DNA of 5,603 bases from Oscillospiraceae bacterium (GTDB lineage: Bacteria > Bacillota > Clostridia > Oscillospirales > Oscillospiraceae): positions 1 through 5,603 of the forward strand of contig WQVW01000122.1 of assembly GCA_009785655.1 (NCBI GenBank), in the 5' to 3' direction. A model generated the notes under the pieces. The model was not told the DNA's origin. It saw only the letters and a program-made list of their open reading frames with translations, and made no database searches. Below, in pieces: positions 1 to 5,603 of this stretch (the first letter of the stretch is position 1; every line of letters begins with the position of its first letter). A program made the translations under genes and the position numbers.

Positions 1-1
1 G

Positions 2-1567
2 CGGCCAAAAATCGCAATAATCAATTCATCATCCAACCTGGCCGTCTGTTTCAGCCATCTGGACGACATCGCAAAATTCGCAGCTAAAGAAATTTACAAA
101 GCCGGCGGCATATCCTTTGAGATTCGCACAGTTGCCCCGGCCGACTTCCTCTATGGCGGCCACAGTGGAGGGTTTATTTTAGGCAGCCGCGATCTTATCA
201 CAAACGAAATTGAATCCGCGGTGGAAGGGCCGCAGTTAGACGGTATGATATGCCTTGCTTCCTGCGACAAAACGCTTCCCGGACAGTTGATGGCCGCCGC
301 GCGTATGAACATTCCAACCATTGTCGTCTGCTGCGGATATCAGCCGTGCGGCACTTACAAGGGCGAGCATTTTGATATCGAAGATCTGTATCAGGCATAT
401 GGTCACTATCAAATGGGCAAGCTGACGGATGAAGAGATCAATGAAATGAGCGAAGCCGCCATCAAAGGCCCCGGTGTTTGCCAGGGGATTGGCACCGCCA
501 ACACCATGCATATGGCGTGTGAGGCACTTGGTTTCTCCTTGCCCGGCACCACGCCGATTCTGGCCAACAGCCCGCAGATGTGGGAGGCTGTTTCGGCTTC
601 ATGTAAGCGTATAATCGAAATGGTTGATCAGGACATTAAGCCGCGGGATCTGTTGACGCCGGAGAATTTTGAAAACTGCGTCAAGACGATATTGACCGTT
701 TCCGGTTCCACAAACTGCATTAAGCACTTCCAAGCCGTTGCGGTAGAAGGAAAAACAGACATAGATGTGTTCGATATGATCGACAGGTTCGGGGACGAAA
801 TCCCACTGCTTGTCGGAATACGGCCGAACGGGAGTCATAATATCGACGACCTTGAAGCGGCTGGCGGCACGATGGGTGTGTTGAAAAGCCTGCAAAGCAA
901 ACTTCAGCTGGACGCGAAAAATGTAAACGGAAAAACCCTCCGCGAAAACTTGGAAACTGCGGAGATAAAAGACGCAGAGGTGATCAGGCCGATCGACAAT
1001 CCGTTCAACACAAGGCCGTCAATAATCCTCGCGAAAGGCAACTTGGCGAGAGATTGCGGCATAATAAAACTGCAAGTCAATGATGAGTACAAGCCCAGTT
1101 ACTTCAAAGGCCCGGCGAAGGTATTTACCGATATTAAAGAGGCCAGCAACGCGGTACGTGACGGCAAAATCGTCAAAGGCGACGTGGTGGTCATGTGCGG
1201 ATTCGGTGTTCGTGGTACACCTGGTATGGGTGCGACCGGCGGAATTATATTCGAGCTGGACGGCATGGGACTGGGCAGTGATGTTGCGATTGTAACTGAC
1301 GGTCACGCTTCGGGGCTGTGCAACCTCGCACTGATGGTTATTGACGTCACGCCGGAAGCGGCGACAGGCGGTGAAATCGGGCTTGTCCGCGATGGAGATA
1401 TCATTACAATCGATGCACTGAATCGCTTACTGCATGTCGATGTCTCTGACGAAGAATTTGAAGAGCGTCGCAAAACAGCACCGAACTACTACAAAAAAGA
1501 AGAAGGCTGGCTGAAAATAGTCCAAGAACGCGCAAGACCGCTGGACGAGGGCGCAGTGCTGATATAA
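2..1567 (+). CDS. IlvD/Edd-family Fe-S dehydratase, 5' end cut off by the window
   Basis: The reading frame is open from the left edge to TAA at 1565-1567, giving 521 visible residues. Family members are about 550-620 aa, so roughly 40 N-terminal residues are probably outside the window. The family removes water from dihydroxy acids or sugar acids (dihydroxy-acid dehydratase of branched-chain amino acid synthesis, 6-phosphogluconate dehydratase, pentonate dehydratases) using an Fe-S cluster and Mg2+. Visible signatures are three cluster cysteines (codons at 47 in CFSHLDD, 263 in SCDKTLPGQLMAAAR, 479 in GVCQGIGTANTM), the Asp-Lys of CDK as metal ligands, an Asp at 143 matching E. coli IlvD Asp81, a GSTN motif, and TDGHASG with the catalytic Ser at 1310. 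Oddly, the Glu of the PGMxE motif, exactly 26 residues before that Ser in E. coli IlvD, is Ala here (1232-1234). The family call is firm. The substrate is unknown, and a true ilvD role is doubtful. A Met at 221 is internal, not the start. Confidence 0.93.
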   Translation, partial: RPKIAIINSSSNLAVCFSHLDDIAKFAAKEIYKAGGISFEIRTVAPADFLYGGHSGGFILGSRDLITNEIESAVEGPQLDGMICLASCDKTLPGQLMAAARMNIPTIVVCCGYQPCGTYKGEHFDIEDLYQAYGHYQMGKLTDEEINEMSEAAIKGPGVCQGIGTANTMHMACEALGFSLPGTTPILANSPQMWEAVSASCKRIIEMVDQDIKPRDLLTPENFENCVKTILTVSGSTNCIKHFQAVAVEGKTDIDVFDMIDRFGDEIPLLVGIRPNGSHNIDDLEAAGGTMGVLKSLQSKLQLDAKNVNGKTLRENLETAEIKDAEVIRPIDNPFNTRPSIILAKGNLARDCGIIKLQVNDEYKPSYFKGPAKVFTDIKEASNAVRDGKIVKGDVVVMCGFGVRGTPGMGATGGIIFELDGMGLGSDVAIVTDGHASGLCNLALMVIDVTPEAATGGEIGLVRDGDIITIDALNRLLHVDVSDEEFEERRKTAPNYYKKEEGWLKIVQERARPLDEGAVLI

Positions 1568-1584
1568 ACAGATAATACAAATAA

Positions 1585-1628
1585 GACAAAACAGCGGGTA
1601 GGTTCAAACTCCTACCCGCTGTTTTGTC
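1585..1628. terminator. bidirectional rho-independent terminator
   Basis: A perfect 18-bp stem (1585-1602 paired with 1611-1628) encloses an 8-base loop (ttcaaact). The outer stem is A/T-rich (gacaaaa/ttttgtc), so either strand gives a GC core followed by a T-rich run. It lies 17 bases after the dehydratase stop and 94 bases beyond the trxB stop on the other strand. It therefore fits a shared terminator for two convergent transcripts. The U tract is short and interrupted on both strands. Confidence 0.85.
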
Positions 1629-1668
1629 ATGTATTCAGTGAATTGCATTGGTCATGCTGGTCTCTTTC

Positions 1669-1693
1669 GTAGGGGCGAATATTATTCGCCCGC
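1669..1693. repeat. short REP-like hairpin (GGGCGAAT-ATT-ATTCGCCC)
   Basis: Perfect 8-bp arms (1673-1680 and 1684-1691) flank a 3-base loop in the context cgtaggggcgaat...attcgcccgc. No T tract follows on either strand, so it is a weak terminator candidate. The general form, taggggcg plus a mirrored gcccgc, resembles short palindromic repeats scattered between genes in many clostridial genomes. Repeat status is an inference because only one copy is visible here. It sits between the terminator and the 3' end of trxB. Confidence 0.4.
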
Positions 1694-1722
1694 AAAACAC
1701 AACAAGAAACAGCGGACGAACA

Positions 1723-2652
1723 TTACATGTCGCTGATATATTTCTCCGCCTGTACTGCCGCGATTGCGCCGTCAGCGGCGGCGGTGATGACTTGGCGCAG
1801 ACTTTTCACGCGGATATCGCCCGCAGCAAACACGCCGGGGATATTGGTTCGCATATCCTCGTCAGTGCGGATATAACCGTTTTCCAGCGGAAGCACGTCC
1901 TTGAACAGCGCTGAATTCGGCAGAAGCCCCAGATATCCGAAAAGGCCGAAAACCTTATCGTTCTCATCGGCATGAATGTCGGTGAGCACATCGGTCTTGA
2001 CATTGCGGATGGTCATTGTATTCAGCACACCGTTGCCGTCAACACTTTCAATGACGCTGTCCCAAATAAATTTGATTTTTTCGTTGGCAAACGCTTTTTC
2101 CTGTATTGATTTTGCGGCCCTTAACTTGTCCCGGCGATGGATGACCGTTACGCTTCTGGCGAATTTGGTGAGGTAAATCGCCTCTTCAACCGCCGCATCC
2201 CCGCCACCGACCACGAAAACTTCCTTATTGCGAAAGAAATTCGCATCACACGTGGCGCAGTATGAAATGCCTCTGCCGACAAATGCTGCTTCGTTCTTGC
2301 ACCCGATTGGACGTGGGTGCGCACCGGCGGCGATGATTACTGTTTTCGAGCTGATCTCATCCCCAGCGCATGTGACTGTTTTCACATGCCCAGTGAGTGC
2401 CACGGACTCCACCGTGCCGTATACACGCTCCGCCCCGAACCGTGCGGCTTGTTCCGCCTTGCGTGATATAAGCGTCTGGCCTGATTCATCTTCAAGCATC
2501 CCGCCGGGGTAGTTTTCTATTTCACTGGTGGCCGCGATTTGCCCGCCGTCGGCCGCTTTTTCGATCAACAGCGTTTTAAGCCGGGCACGCCCCGCGTATA
2601 TCGCCGCACTGAGTCCGGCGGGGCCCGCGCCGATGATAATAACGTCGTACAT
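1723..2652 (-). CDS. trxB: thioredoxin reductase (NADPH, FAD)
   Basis: A complete 309-residue protein of the low-molecular-weight thioredoxin reductase family, a cytoplasmic homodimer that passes electrons from NADPH through FAD and a redox disulfide to thioredoxin. Seen in order: FAD-binding GAGPAG (residues 8-13); GGQI and IENYPG (36-50); the redox pair C132-A-T-C135 followed by DANFF (the commonest form has G after CD); the NADPH-binding glycine motif GGGDAAVEE (149-157); HRRD (172-175), which marks NADPH preference; and the C-terminal FAD-binding FAAGDI (275-280). Length is normal. ATG at 2652 is chosen over the GTG one codon earlier because AAAGGAG (2665-2659) is 6 bases from the ATG but only 3 from the GTG. 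It follows the acetyltransferase gene by 55 bases with no terminator between them, so they may share a transcript. No thioredoxin gene is adjacent. A flavodoxin- or ferredoxin-linked relative is less likely given HRRD and CATC. Confidence 0.95.
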   Translation of the reverse strand: MYDVIIIGAGPAGLSAAIYAGRARLKTLLIEKAADGGQIAATSEIENYPGGMLEDESGQTLISRKAEQAARFGAERVYGTVESVALTGHVKTVTCAGDEISSKTVIIAAGAHPRPIGCKNEAAFVGRGISYCATCDANFFRNKEVFVVGGGDAAVEEAIYLTKFARSVTVIHRRDKLRAAKSIQEKAFANEKIKFIWDSVIESVDGNGVLNTMTIRNVKTDVLTDIHADENDKVFGLFGYLGLLPNSALFKDVLPLENGYIRTDEDMRTNIPGVFAAGDIRVKSLRQVITAAADGAIAAVQAEKYISDM

Positions 2653-2707
2653 CACTTTCTCCTTTGCGTTTATTTTGACCGCAGATAATGCTTATTAGTG
2701 GGTGCTG

Positions 2708-3289
2708 CTACAAGGCTTTTCGCATAACAATCTTACCATCGTGTTCAGAGTGCTTTATAAAGCCGCATTTTTCATACATTGCGAGTGGTCCTCTATATCC
2801 GTCATCTATAAAGTTATCGTTGGTATAACCCTCGACAAAATCAAAACCATCGTCAGCCGCGTCTTTGCAAACGTGCGCTAACATTTGTGTGGCTACACCT
2901 TTTCTTTTTGTTTCCGGGGCAATCACGAAACAAAATATGGACTTAACCATGCTACCGGAATCGCATTTTTCGATTTGCCATCCCCACGAACGAAACACTT
3001 CGACCCCTTTTTTACAATCCGCAGTGGCGTTACACCAGCCGATAACTTTGCCATCATCGAACGCGAGATAGCCTTGCAATTTACCGTCTTTTATATATTG
3101 AACGGCTTTTGTCCGCCTCTCTTCTGCCGTCGAATACCAATGGTCGTCATCACCGAAATAGGTGTCGTCGCTGCGCCAAGACACACAGTAGCATTTATGC
3201 CCGTAGGTATCATTATGTTGTGTTGTGTCAAAAAAACAGGCGTATTCTTCCGCAAGGTCAGGCGTTAATTTACGGATTTCTATATTCAT
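2708..3289 (-). CDS. GNAT-family N-acetyltransferase
   Basis: A 193-residue protein with a GNAT fold, predicted to move an acetyl group from acetyl-CoA to an unknown amine. Visible signs are an N-terminal region with CYCVSW (33-38), a pattern found in one broad group of clostridial GNATs; a strand of the core fold, GYLAFDDGKVIGWCNA (73-88); motif A, KSIFCFVIAPETKRKGVATQML (split as 116-128 and 129-137), containing K128-x-x-G-x-A in the acetyl-CoA pyrophosphate loop, where R or Q is more usual at the first place; and MYEKCGFIKH (171-180), the usual C-terminal Y-x-x-x-GF motif. The frame stays open upstream to 3451, but the start at 3289 is preferred: GGGGG (3300-3296) lies 6 bases before it, and the upstream codons translate a DNA repeat. 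Substrate unknown. It lies upstream of trxB in the same direction. Confidence 0.88.
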   Translation of the reverse strand: MNIEIRKLTPDLAEEYACFFDTTQHNDTYGHKCYCVSWRSDDTYFGDDDHWYSTAEERRTKAVQYIKDGKLQGYLAFDDGKVIGWCNATADCKKGVEVFRSWGWQIEKCDSGSMVKSIFCFVIAPETKRKGVATQMLAHVCKDAADDGFDFVEGYTNDNFIDDGYRGPLAMYEKCGFIKHSEHDGKIVMRKAL

Positions 3290-3325
3290 TACATACCCCC
3301 GATAATATAAATTTTCTATCCCAAA

Positions 3326-3444
3326 ACAAAACACCCGGCCCTGCGGGGCCACCCTCTTTGCTAAAGAAGGCAAGGGTTGATCGTACATTTTTCCCCGCCC
3401 TCTTTTGTAAAGAGGGTGCCGCCCGCAGGCGGCGGGTGTTTTGT
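3326..3444. repeat. composite inverted-repeat element with 12-bp terminal inverted repeats (MITE- or BIME-like)
   Basis: Ends ACAAAACACCCG (3326-3337) and CGGGTGTTTTGT (3433-3444) are exact reverse complements. Inside each end is a GC-rich hairpin (3337-3350, and 3419-3434 with arms GCCGCC/GGCGGC). Inside that is a CCCTCTTT-type hairpin (about 3352-3370, imperfect, and 3398-3416, perfect 8-bp arms with loop tgt). Read inwards from either end, the two halves follow the same plan with similar sequence, so the element is two diverged half-units facing each other around an AT-rich centre near 3371-3395. It has no coding capacity for a transposase. It fills most of the gap between the AcnX small-subunit gene and the acetyltransferase gene. 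On the minus-strand transcript it could fold strongly and act as an attenuator or RNA-processing site, though no clear U tract follows any hairpin. Confidence 0.7.
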
Positions 3445-3467
3445 CCCTCATCTAATATAAAGTCACT

Positions 3468-3878
3468 CTACTTTGATTTCTTCGTAATTTCTATGTACCC
3501 TTCCGTTGCGTTGACAAGCACCATGTCGCCCGTTTCGATTATTTCCATCGGGTCGCGCTCGAAATCTGTCATCGATGGTGTGTGTGCTTGCAATGCCAGC
3601 AATACTGTCAGCGGCGTTGCGTGATTGTACACGAACGCGGCGGGAGGATTCGGACCGAGTCCGTATGCCATAAATCCGCCGGAGCCGCGTGGGGAGGGGA
3701 ACACAAGGACTTTGCCGCCATACGGCACTTTAAACAGCGGGTGCCGCCGCTCAACCGTATAGCCGTTCATCGTATCAATGTTGGCAAAACCCTGAAGCGG
3801 TTTTGGCGAGACAAGTGCCTCCGCCTCAACGCAACCGGGGTATACACAGCGGCCTTTGATTCTGATTTTATCTGCCAT
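3468..3878 (-). CDS. aconitase X small subunit (swivel domain, DUF126)
   Basis: A 136-residue protein matching the swivel-domain subunit of aconitase X, the separate equivalent of the mobile domain of aconitases. It caps the Fe-S active site of the large subunit and supplies catalytic residues. Visible signs are GCVEAEALVSPKPLQGFANID (as GCVEAEALVS 15-24 then PKPLQGFANID), the Hpl motif RRHPLF (44-49), and the loop VLVFPSPRGSGG (57-68), the family's conserved P-x-G-R-G-S type loop, with catalytic Ser66. Length fits a stand-alone subunit (about 130-140 aa). ATG at 3878 is preferred over ATG at 3884: GGAGGT (3892-3887) is 8 bases from the former and only 2 from the latter. That ribosome site overlaps the stop codon of the large-subunit gene, so translation of the two is probably coupled. 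Bacterial relatives include fused single-chain forms, so the two-gene form is an informative subtype. Confidence 0.9.
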   Translation of the reverse strand: MADKIRIKGRCVYPGCVEAEALVSPKPLQGFANIDTMNGYTVERRHPLFKVPYGGKVLVFPSPRGSGGFMAYGLGPNPPAAFVYNHATPLTVLLALQAHTPSMTDFERDPMEIIETGDMVLVNATEGYIEITKKSK

Positions 3879-3884
3879 TGCCAT

Positions 3885-5189
3885 TTACCTCCATTCTCCG
3901 CGCCATCTGCCTGTCAGCGCGGCATCAATACAATCATCCTGGCTGCCGTAGGCCATCTGTAAGCGATTGTCATCATCCGGATAGCAGCCTGTCAAGTACA
4001 TCGCCTGTTTAGCGGAATCCACGGCGATGCAGGAAACGCCAGCTGGCAGAGATCCCATCGCTGCGGGGCATGTGCCGGTGGTTAAAACAATGCCGGATTT
4101 TTCAAAAATGTCCACATATCCCTGTTCTTTCGCCGCGGCGTATAGCCAAGGTGCGGTGGCAAGCCATACGGGCACTTTGCATTTTTTGCCGTCAACCTTG
4201 TGTGCGATTTGCATCAGATCAACGATATTCAAGTGCGGACAGCCCAAGTAAACCATGTCTATCACATCGGTTGTACGGAAGTTCAGCAGATCATACGTGT
4301 CACGTAAGACCTTGTTGTCGATCATCACTTGTTTTTGGAAAGCTTTGCCGCCGGTCGCGTGTTCGATTGTCGGTGCTTCCGGCGTCATGCCGGGCAGATG
4401 ATACATTCTGACAGCCCCGCCGGTGGCGATGGCGGAGTTGAATTTTTCATACTGCGTCGTTGTCGGGCGAGAGGTGCCGGTTACGACAGGCACATTAACC
4501 GTCACAGCTTCGCCTATCGCGAATCCGTATACGTCCCACTCTAGATCTGTTTGAATCAGCCTGTCAGTCTCAACTAAAATCGTGCCGAGGCGGTTTTCGG
4601 TAATATGCATGTCGTAGTACGGCGCTTTACCGAGAATGCATGTGGCGAACGTACCGTCAAAGTTCGTCCGTGCACCAAGTGTTGCGTTGCAGTACGGCAT
4701 TTGTGAACTTTCAAACCAAGAGCAATGCTGTCCAACGCTCGGAAAATACGACATAACGAGGTAATTTGCACATGAATGGGTGGTGATAAGCCCCATTTTT
4801 TTCATGATCGAGAGTTCTTCTTCATGCAGAGATTGTTTGTGGTGTGCTGGATTTGAAAACATCGTGCTTGAGTCACCGCGTACGCAGGAGTGACAATGTT
4901 CCCATCCGTGAACGGGTGCAAATTCCGGGAAAGGGGATTTGTTCGCGAATGTGGGGATTTTGAATCTGCCGCCGTTTTCAGCAAATTCGCGCAATTCGTC
5001 TATCGTGATTTGATAGTGCTGGGACAGGGCAAGGCCGGGCGAATGCATGTCTCCGGTGCCATCGAGGTCTACAAGTCTTGAGGCACCGGCGATCTCCGCC
5101 ATTTCGACGACGTATTGCATACAGACTTGCTTTAATCGCCCATCTTCGCCTTGAAGCGTTCGTTTTTCTTCATCAGTCAGCTTAAGCAT
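3885..5189 (-). CDS. aconitase X large (catalytic) subunit, putative cis-3-hydroxy-L-proline dehydratase type
   Basis: A complete 434-residue protein of the AcnX catalytic family (formerly DUF521). The family uses an Fe-S cluster held by three cysteines. Known members are bacterial cis-3-hydroxy-L-proline dehydratase and archaeal phosphomevalonate dehydratase. Visible signs are the opening LTDEEKRTLQGEDG (4-17); TTHSCANY with C140; SWFESS (157-162); CNATLGARTN (167-176), equal to the family NSVLGARTN; HITENR (195-200); GMTPEA (267-272); GCPHL with C317; GTC with C374; and the DSAK-x-x-x-Y pattern (391-398). C140, C317 and C374 match the expected cluster ligands. ATG at 5189 has GAAAGGA (5204-5198) 8 bases upstream. 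The small subunit follows directly, and a LysR regulator is divergent. A bacterial host favours an amino-acid or hydroxy-acid substrate over a mevalonate role, but neighbours that would prove hydroxyproline use (a pyrroline-carboxylate reductase, an epimerase, a transporter) are not in the window. Confidence 0.9.
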   Translation of the reverse strand: MLKLTDEEKRTLQGEDGRLKQVCMQYVVEMAEIAGASRLVDLDGTGDMHSPGLALSQHYQITIDELREFAENGGRFKIPTFANKSPFPEFAPVHGWEHCHSCVRGDSSTMFSNPAHHKQSLHEEELSIMKKMGLITTHSCANYLVMSYFPSVGQHCSWFESSQMPYCNATLGARTNFDGTFATCILGKAPYYDMHITENRLGTILVETDRLIQTDLEWDVYGFAIGEAVTVNVPVVTGTSRPTTTQYEKFNSAIATGGAVRMYHLPGMTPEAPTIEHATGGKAFQKQVMIDNKVLRDTYDLLNFRTTDVIDMVYLGCPHLNIVDLMQIAHKVDGKKCKVPVWLATAPWLYAAAKEQGYVDIFEKSGIVLTTGTCPAAMGSLPAGVSCIAVDSAKQAMYLTGCYPDDDNRLQMAYGSQDDCIDAALTGRWRGEWR

Positions 5190-5304
5190 ATAACGATTCC
5201 TTTCAAATATTATATTAAAACCGCCATGCGGCGTGTTGAAGCGCCACGGCTTAAAATATTAAGCACGTGCAACGATAAGCGGCACATGCGATTTTGAATA
5301 ATTC
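5190..5304 (-). promoter_or_regulatory. candidate control region of the AcnX genes with LysR-type dyads
   Basis: This intergenic stretch holds CTTAA-N4-TTAAG (5250-5263), a perfect 5-bp dyad of the size and symmetry of LysR-family sites, directly followed by the 8-bp palindrome GCACGTGC (5263-5270). The dyad ends about 60 bases upstream of the AcnX start. No good sigma-70 promoter is seen for the minus strand. The best match, TTCAAC (5240-5235), 17 bases, TAATAT (5217-5212), has a weak -35 box and would start transcription almost at the ribosome site. A weak basal promoter would suit an activated operon. Operator assignment is inference. Confidence 0.35.
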
Positions 5305-5333
5305 TTGCAAAAAAACAATCGCTGGGATAAAAT
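5305..5333 (+). promoter_or_regulatory. sigma-70-type promoter of the LysR gene
   Basis: TTGCAA (5305-5310) and TAAAAT (5328-5333) are separated by 17 bases, each one or two bases from consensus. Transcription would begin near 5340, leaving a leader of about 25 bases that contains the ribosome site AGAGGTGA (5350-5357), 7 bases before the TTG start. The dyad at 5250-5263 lies well upstream, so autoregulation through shared sites is possible. Confidence 0.6.
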
Positions 5334-5364
5334 AAAAGCAATTATTTTCAGAGGTGAAATACTG

Positions 5365-5603
5365 TTGAATATATTCCAATTGACATGTTTTGTGACGCTG
5401 ACAAGCGCGTCCACTTTCCACGAGGCCGCAGAACGGCTTTATATATCGCAATCATCTTTCTCCAACAACATCCAAGCGATCGAACGGGAACTGCAAACCA
5501 GTCTGGTTTTGCGTGGGGCGAAATCGTTGTCACTCACTGACGCGGGGCGCGAATTTCTGATCTATGCGGAAAAGATCGTCAGCGAATATGAGAGTATGAC
5601 GGA
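5365..5603 (+). CDS. LysR-family transcriptional regulator, N-terminal part (3' end outside the window)
   Basis: 79 codons are visible of an expected 290-310. The protein starts NIFQLTCFVTL after the initiator, and the winged helix-turn-helix of LysR regulators covers residues 1-60: AAERLYISQSSFSNNIQAIE (21-40) is the helix-turn-helix core, and LSLTDAGREF (55-64) is the wing motif. The usual LFxR before the wing is LVLR here (47-50). The start is TTG at 5365, supported by AGAGGTGA 7 bases upstream and by the position of the N-terminal helix. No ATG fits. The effector domain is beyond the edge. Divergent placement from the AcnX genes suggests it controls them, most likely as an activator that binds the shared 175-base gap in response to their substrate or a related metabolite. 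Confidence 0.9.
   Translation, partial: MNIFQLTCFVTLTSASTFHEAAERLYISQSSFSNNIQAIERELQTSLVLRGAKSLSLTDAGREFLIYAEKIVSEYESMT

Noticed and set aside
221..223. Met at 221 as the start of the dehydratase
   Set aside because: The frame is open to the left edge, and the upstream codons carry conserved family sequence, including the first cluster cysteine at 47 and the metal-ligand Asp at 143.
1648..1914. Plus-strand 88-codon open frame spanning the small hairpin and the 3' end of trxB
   Set aside because: Most of it is antisense to trxB, it crosses a palindromic repeat, and it has no recognisable domain.
3398..3434. Hairpins of the repeat as a strong rho-independent terminator for the AcnX operon
   Set aside because: The stems are good, but none is followed by a U tract on the minus-strand transcript, so only attenuation or processing is plausible.
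2885..3624. Plus-strand open frames opposite the acetyltransferase and across the repeat (127 and 171 codons)
   Set aside because: They are antisense to a recognised gene or cross the hairpin element, show no recognisable domain, and have no supporting ribosome site that I could see.
3582..3962. Plus-strand 126-codon open frame opposite the AcnX genes
   Set aside because: It is antisense to two well-supported conserved genes, with a composition typical of a shadow frame and no known motif.
5209..5214. Perfect TATAAT on the minus strand upstream of the AcnX start
   Set aside because: A start site about 7 bases downstream would fall inside the ribosome site at 5204-5198, and no -35 box lies at proper spacing. 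It is probably just AT-rich sequence.
5251..5533. Minus-strand open frames opposite the LysR gene and its promoter
   Set aside because: They overlap the clear helix-turn-helix coding sequence and promoter of the LysR gene and show no recognisable protein family.

Overview
The window looks like a piece of a bacterial chromosome from a low-to-mid GC anaerobe, most likely a Firmicute of the class Clostridia. This is an inference. It rests on strong AGGAGG-type ribosome sites, use of GTG/TTG near starts, a free-standing thioredoxin reductase with HRRD/CATCD motifs, a GNAT protein of a type common in that group, and short GC-rich hairpin repeats between genes. No phage, plasmid, CRISPR, rRNA or tRNA signal is visible.

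Layout. (1) Positions 2-1567, plus strand: the 3' part (521 codons) of an IlvD/Edd-family Fe-S dehydratase that runs in from the left edge. (2) Positions 1568-1722: a convergent intergenic region with a perfect 18-bp stem-loop that can terminate both strands, followed by a small repeat-like hairpin. (3) Positions 1723-3289, minus strand: a GNAT acetyltransferase followed 55 bases downstream by thioredoxin reductase (trxB), possibly one transcript. (4) Positions 3326-3444: a 119-bp intergenic element with 12-bp perfect terminal inverted repeats, made of two related half-units in inverted orientation. (5) Positions 3468-5189, minus strand: the large and small subunits of a two-gene aconitase X (AcnX) enzyme, tightly coupled. 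(6) Positions 5190-5364: a divergent control region. (7) Positions 5365 to the right edge, plus strand: the first 79 codons of a LysR-type regulator with a TTG start.

How it fits together. The LysR gene is divergent from the AcnX pair, the classical arrangement for a regulator that controls its neighbour in response to the substrate. Characterised bacterial AcnX enzymes dehydrate cis-3-hydroxy-L-proline, so a small amino-acid or hydroxy-acid catabolic unit is the best guess, although the substrate cannot be fixed from sequence alone. The IlvD/Edd protein keeps its three cluster cysteines and catalytic serine but has alanine where the family has a magnesium-binding glutamate, so it is probably not an ordinary dihydroxy-acid dehydratase. 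No novel multi-gene system is evident. The points most worth following are that dehydratase variant, the AcnX specificity and the composite inverted repeat.
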